The position numbers were made by a program, and so were the translations under genes. The notes below the pieces were generated by a model. The model worked only from the letters and a program-made list of their open reading frames with translations, ran no database searches and was not told the origin of the DNA. Shown here piece after piece: positions 5,964-6,380 of a stretch of 6,380 nt of DNA. Numbering within the stretch: position 1 is the first letter of the stretch; the number at the start of each line of letters is the position of its first letter. Source of the DNA: Candidatus Sulfopaludibacter sp. SbA3 (GTDB lineage: Bacteria; Acidobacteriota; Terriglobia; Bryobacterales; Bryobacteraceae); contig CAMDKT010000358.1 in the NCBI GenBank assembly GCA_945900935.1, forward strand, positions 1-6,380, given 5' to 3'.

Positions 5964-5977
5964 AGGAGCACCAAATG
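5964..5977 (+). promoter_or_regulatory. Ribosome-binding site of the last gene
   Basis: AGGAG at 5964-5968, preceded by a run of A, lies 6 nt before ATG 5975. It is the best Shine-Dalgarno in the window and fixes the start of the last gene. Confidence 0.75.
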
Positions 5978-6380
5978 ACAAAGGAAGAAAAAGCCCGCAT
6001 CGCCCGCGAAAACGGCGCCAAGTCAAAAGGACCTGTAACGTCCGCCGGAAAAGAACGATCCGCCCGCAACGCCCTCAAAGACGGTGCCCGTGCCGAAAAG
6101 TTCGCCTGCTTCATTCCGCCACACGAGGCCGTCCTCTGCAATGAAGATCGCGATCTATACGAAACTCTCGTCGAAGATCTCATCGCCATCTACAAGCCCT
6201 TGAACCAGGCCGCCTACGCCATCATCGGCGACATGGCCGCCGCCCGCTGGCAAATTCTGCGCCTCCAAATTTGCATCACCACGCACTGGAACCTCGCCCT
6301 CATCTCCGCCGGCCACAAGCCCAACGGCAATCTCGCGCCCGAACTCCATGAACTCAAAGCCATGGCCGACGCCTCCGCCG
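5975..6380 (+). CDS. Acidobacterial-type conserved hypothetical protein, N-terminal part (partial)
   Basis: The frame from ATG 5975 stays open to the window edge (135 codons). The N-terminus, MTKEEKARIARENGAKSKGP followed by SAGKERSARNALKDG, carries the NGAxSxGPxTxxGKxRSxxNALK signature. From memory this belongs to a large paralogous family of unknown function abundant in Acidobacteriota, usually written with NALKHG where this copy has NALKDG. After this basic segment comes a helical region, including residues about 60-100 with EDRDLYETLVEDLIAIYKP and AARWQILRLQ, also typical of the family. No membrane segment or catalytic motif is visible. The lysine/arginine-rich start might bind nucleic acid (inference). 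Codon use is rich in GCC, CTC and ATC. It appears separate from the restriction operon, given the long gap and its own leader hairpin. Confidence 0.8.
   Translation, partial: MTKEEKARIARENGAKSKGPVTSAGKERSARNALKDGARAEKFACFIPPHEAVLCNEDRDLYETLVEDLIAIYKPLNQAAYAIIGDMAAARWQILRLQICITTHWNLALISAGHKPNGNLAPELHELKAMADASA

Larger units (their letters stand above)
5511..5974. other. Intergenic region with hairpins and an AT-rich block
   Basis: These 464 bases separate the restriction operon from the last gene. Apart from the doubtful 51-codon ORF I see no gene. The left half is GC-rich with several short inverted repeats, for example AGCGTTCC pairing with GGAATGCT (one G-U), and TCACG at 5602-5606 with CGTGA at 5612-5616. 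The right half turns AT-rich near 5811 and ends in a strong hairpin just before the ribosome-binding site of the last gene. A 162-codon minus-strand frame across 5538-6026 looks like chance coding. Confidence 0.5.

Noticed and set aside
5538..6026. 162-codon minus-strand frame over the intergenic region
   Set aside because: It runs through the strong hairpin, the AT-rich block and the start of the last gene, with no family resemblance I can defend.
1..6380. CRISPR array, tRNA or rRNA genes
   Set aside because: No regularly spaced direct repeats, cloverleaf with TTCRA arm, or rRNA-like segments were seen on reading through. Repeats found are short and isolated.

Overview
The window looks like a piece of a GC-rich, soil-type bacterial genome, most likely Acidobacteriota (Solibacter/Bryobacter-like). 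The taxon rests mainly on the last gene, whose N-terminus (NGAKSKGP ... GKERSARNALK) belongs to a paralogous family I know as very common in that phylum. This is an inference from memory, not a search. All supported genes lie on the + strand.

Positions 1-146 are the 3' end of a group II intron: the last 27 codons of the intron-encoded reverse transcriptase/maturase, a 34-nt domain V and a domain VI hairpin with a bulged candidate branch-point A. The intron runs directly into the 3' exon (about 147-1865) of a type III-like adenine DNA methyltransferase (mod). The exon opens just before the AdoMet-binding motif I. The catalytic DPPY half of the gene must lie upstream of the intron, outside this window, so the methyltransferase depends on splicing.

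Three bases after mod comes the partner restriction subunit (res), an SF2 helicase fused to a C-terminal PD-(D/E)xK nuclease. It is open from a GTG at 1929 to 5024. A better-placed in-frame ATG at 1869 with a ribosome-binding site is cut off by a TAA at codon 19, so the R subunit either restarts at the GTG or is impaired. Seven bases after res lies a small pair overlapping by ATGA: a DUF4258 protein (5032-5298) and a DUF2283 protein (5295-5510), which resembles a toxin-antitoxin module. The four genes look like one transcription unit: modification, restriction, then a possible addiction pair.

Positions 5511-5974 hold no convincing gene. They contain a possible 51-aa ORF overlapping the DUF2283 stop, several small hairpins, an AT-rich block and an 11-bp hairpin. 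The last gene, of unknown function, starts at 5975 behind a good Shine-Dalgarno and runs off the window.

The main points of interest are the intron splitting a methyltransferase between its catalytic motif and its cofactor motif, the nonsense codon at the head of the partner nuclease gene, and the toxin-antitoxin-like pair attached to the same operon.
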